Assembly (NCBI GenBank): GCA_029204225.1
Contig: CM055094.1
Location: 62,756,442 to 62,820,441 of the forward strand
From: Diphasiastrum complanatum
Lineage: Eukaryota > Streptophyta > Lycopodiopsida > Lycopodiales > Lycopodiaceae
DNA length: 64,000 nt
Direction: 5' to 3'
The position numbers and the translations under genes are program-made. Below are positions 62,782 to 64,000 of the stretch, in pieces. The notes below the pieces were generated by a model, which searched no databases, had not been told where the DNA came from, and saw nothing but the letters and a program-made list of their open reading frames with translations. The stretch's first letter is position 1. The number at the start of each line of letters is the position of its first letter.

Positions 62782-62978
62782 AGTGTTAAGGATTGTAGGG
62801 TTAAAGCTTAGTGTTAAGGATCTTAGTGTTAATTGTAGATCGTCATTGCATGCTAGATTTTGATTTATGCTATTGCTCTCATGGGATCGAACATCCGCGT
62901 GACATCTAACCTCGTCTCCTTCATGCTTGTGTCCTTGGATCTTGGGTTGAGGATATGGTAGGAAATAGCCCCACAACA
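62782..62978 (+). repeat. 3' LTR of T1, right part
   Basis: Matches the end of the 5' LTR (TTAAGGATTGTAGGG ... AGCCCCACAACA). Followed by TSD CTTTC at 62979-62983. Confidence 0.9.
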
Positions 62979-62983
62979 CTTTC

Positions 62984-63691
62984 TCTTTACATCCATTCTT
63001 GTTTATTCATCTATAGATGGCCTCATTAATTACATTCATTTTAACACGAGCTTCACATCTCAACTACCATGTGCTAACCCCGATCATATGTTTTAATTGT
63101 GATCCGTAAGTAAGTTAGAGTATTAACTCTAAAAAATAGTGGTTTGATTAGACTTGAAAGGATTTAGAGACCATAAGGTAAATGAATGACATTGAAGACA
63201 AGCCACAACCTTGTTGCAAGAGTACCATACAAAATATTTTAATTTTTTAATCCAAAGGTGTAGGATGGTGGATCAAATTGTATGAACGAACAAATAGATC
63301 TTCAATGAAAGATTGAGCACACAATAACCTTCTTCAATGACTTACAATTATGATGTCTACCATTCTTTGTGACTCGATACTGATGTCACTACAAGACCAG
63401 AAAAAAGAAAAAAGAGGTGTATTGAACCCTTCGTTAATCATAAATAAAAGGGGTTTAGATTCTTCAATAACTACTATGCAATTTCAAGTGAATTTGAACT
63501 TGAAAGGTACAATGTTGGATGGACTTTTATGATCGTGCAAGATAGAAAATCCTCAGAAATATTGACGTTCAAGTTAAAGAGCACGTGTTAAAAATGGTAT
63601 CATCTTGAATAAACCGTAAGTTCAAGGAAAGAAATCTACTACAAAAACCTCCTCCAAAAGTTCCGGACTCACTTCCATTGTAATGATTATG
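62984..63691. other. Unassigned sequence
   Basis: AT-rich, no domain in any frame, no repeat ends recognised. Flank of the T1 insertion. Confidence 0.4.
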
Positions 63692-64000
63692 TTGGATTAT
63701 TCTCCTTCTTACCAATCGTCTTCATCCGTTGTTTATCCAGTTTTGCGGATTTTCCCGTGTTTTTCTACAGTCTGCAGAATTACAAGTGTTTTTACACAGT
63801 CTGCAGAATTACACGGAGTTTACGACAGTGTCTCCTTTTTCACCTGTCAAGAATCCCGCTGAAAAAATGCAGTGTCTCCTTTTTCGCATTTTTCGCCTAA
63901 CAGAAATCTCGTGTAAAATCACAGTGTCACATTTTTCGCTTTATCAGAAGAGCCTCAAATGTTAAGGAAATGACTCTGGCAAAGTGTGGGGCAACCCTAA
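63692..64000 (+). repeat. Possible copia-type LTR start
   Basis: Begins TGTTGGATTATTCTCC and shares the style of the LTR at 2694-2382: repeated AGTCTGCAGAATTACA, GTGTCxCxTTTTTCGC and CGCATTTTTCGC units. It runs off the window edge, so it cannot be closed. Confidence 0.3.

Larger units (their letters stand above)
50927..62978 (+). mobile_element. Ty3/gypsy element T1 with three nested insertions
   Basis: 12.05 kb bounded by TSD CTTTC (50922-50926 and 62979-62983). 5' LTR 50927-51753; integrase remnant 51780-52820; spacer; about 4 kb of post-integrase ORFs; polypurine GGTGGGGGA; 3' LTR 57767-58251 plus 62782-62978. PBS, gag, protease, RT and RNase H are gone: the LTR joins integrase near 51755. 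Nested in it are a SINE (51286-51358), a TRIM (55383-55786) and gypsy C (58252-62781). Without them T1 is about 7 kb. Confidence 0.9.

Overview
This window is nuclear DNA from a vascular plant with a large, transposon-rich genome. It holds LTR retrotransposons primed by initiator-Met tRNA, plant-type LINEs, hAT-type DNA transposons and a plant-like GH38 gene with spliceosomal introns. I saw no bacterial operons, rRNA or CRISPR array. The species cannot be fixed from sequence alone; the long TE-filled introns would suit a fern, gymnosperm or other giant-genome plant.

The only host gene I can support is on the minus strand. Eight short exons (34478 down to 25516, all GT-AG, frame open throughout) encode about 280 residues of a vacuolar/lysosomal-type alpha-mannosidase (GH38), including the nucleophile region. 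Exons for the N-terminus and C-terminal two thirds were not found, so either the flanking introns exceed 29 kb and 25 kb or the gene is a fragment. Its introns hold a non-autonomous hAT-like element (31920-32788), a LINE ORF1 relic and a broken gypsy element.

Layout. 1-4860: minus-strand mosaic of gypsy family B, a T1-family LTR and a copia end. 4860-8155: nested minus-strand LINEs. 8160-18882: minus-strand Ty1/copia element split by a complete plus-strand chromovirus-like gypsy 'G' (11959-18364, TSD TAAAG). 18883-25500: LINE 3' end, broken gypsy 'D', a DUF659/hAT transposase relic and a gypsy integrase tail. 25516-34478: mannosidase exons. 35594-36454: second hAT-like element. 38393-49720: minus-strand gypsy 'H' split by gypsy B (41203-47293, TSD TGAAG) and by a short non-autonomous LTR element (47519-49571, TSD TGTCT). 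49721-50815: LINE. 50927-62978: 12-kb gypsy 'T1' (TSD CTTTC) containing a SINE, a 404-bp TRIM (TSD CTCAC) and gypsy 'C'.

Most notable: the TRIM carries a tRNA-like sequence with Pol III A and B boxes in each 144-bp LTR; families B and C have LTRs ending AGTTA...TAACT instead of TG...CA; the LINEs share a 3'-terminal hairpin with a compensatory base-pair change; T1 carries about 4 kb of unrecognised coding sequence after integrase; and unrelated LTR elements share an AGGAGGGCGCCC leader motif. All elements show inactivating lesions, so they are relics or depend on enzymes supplied elsewhere.
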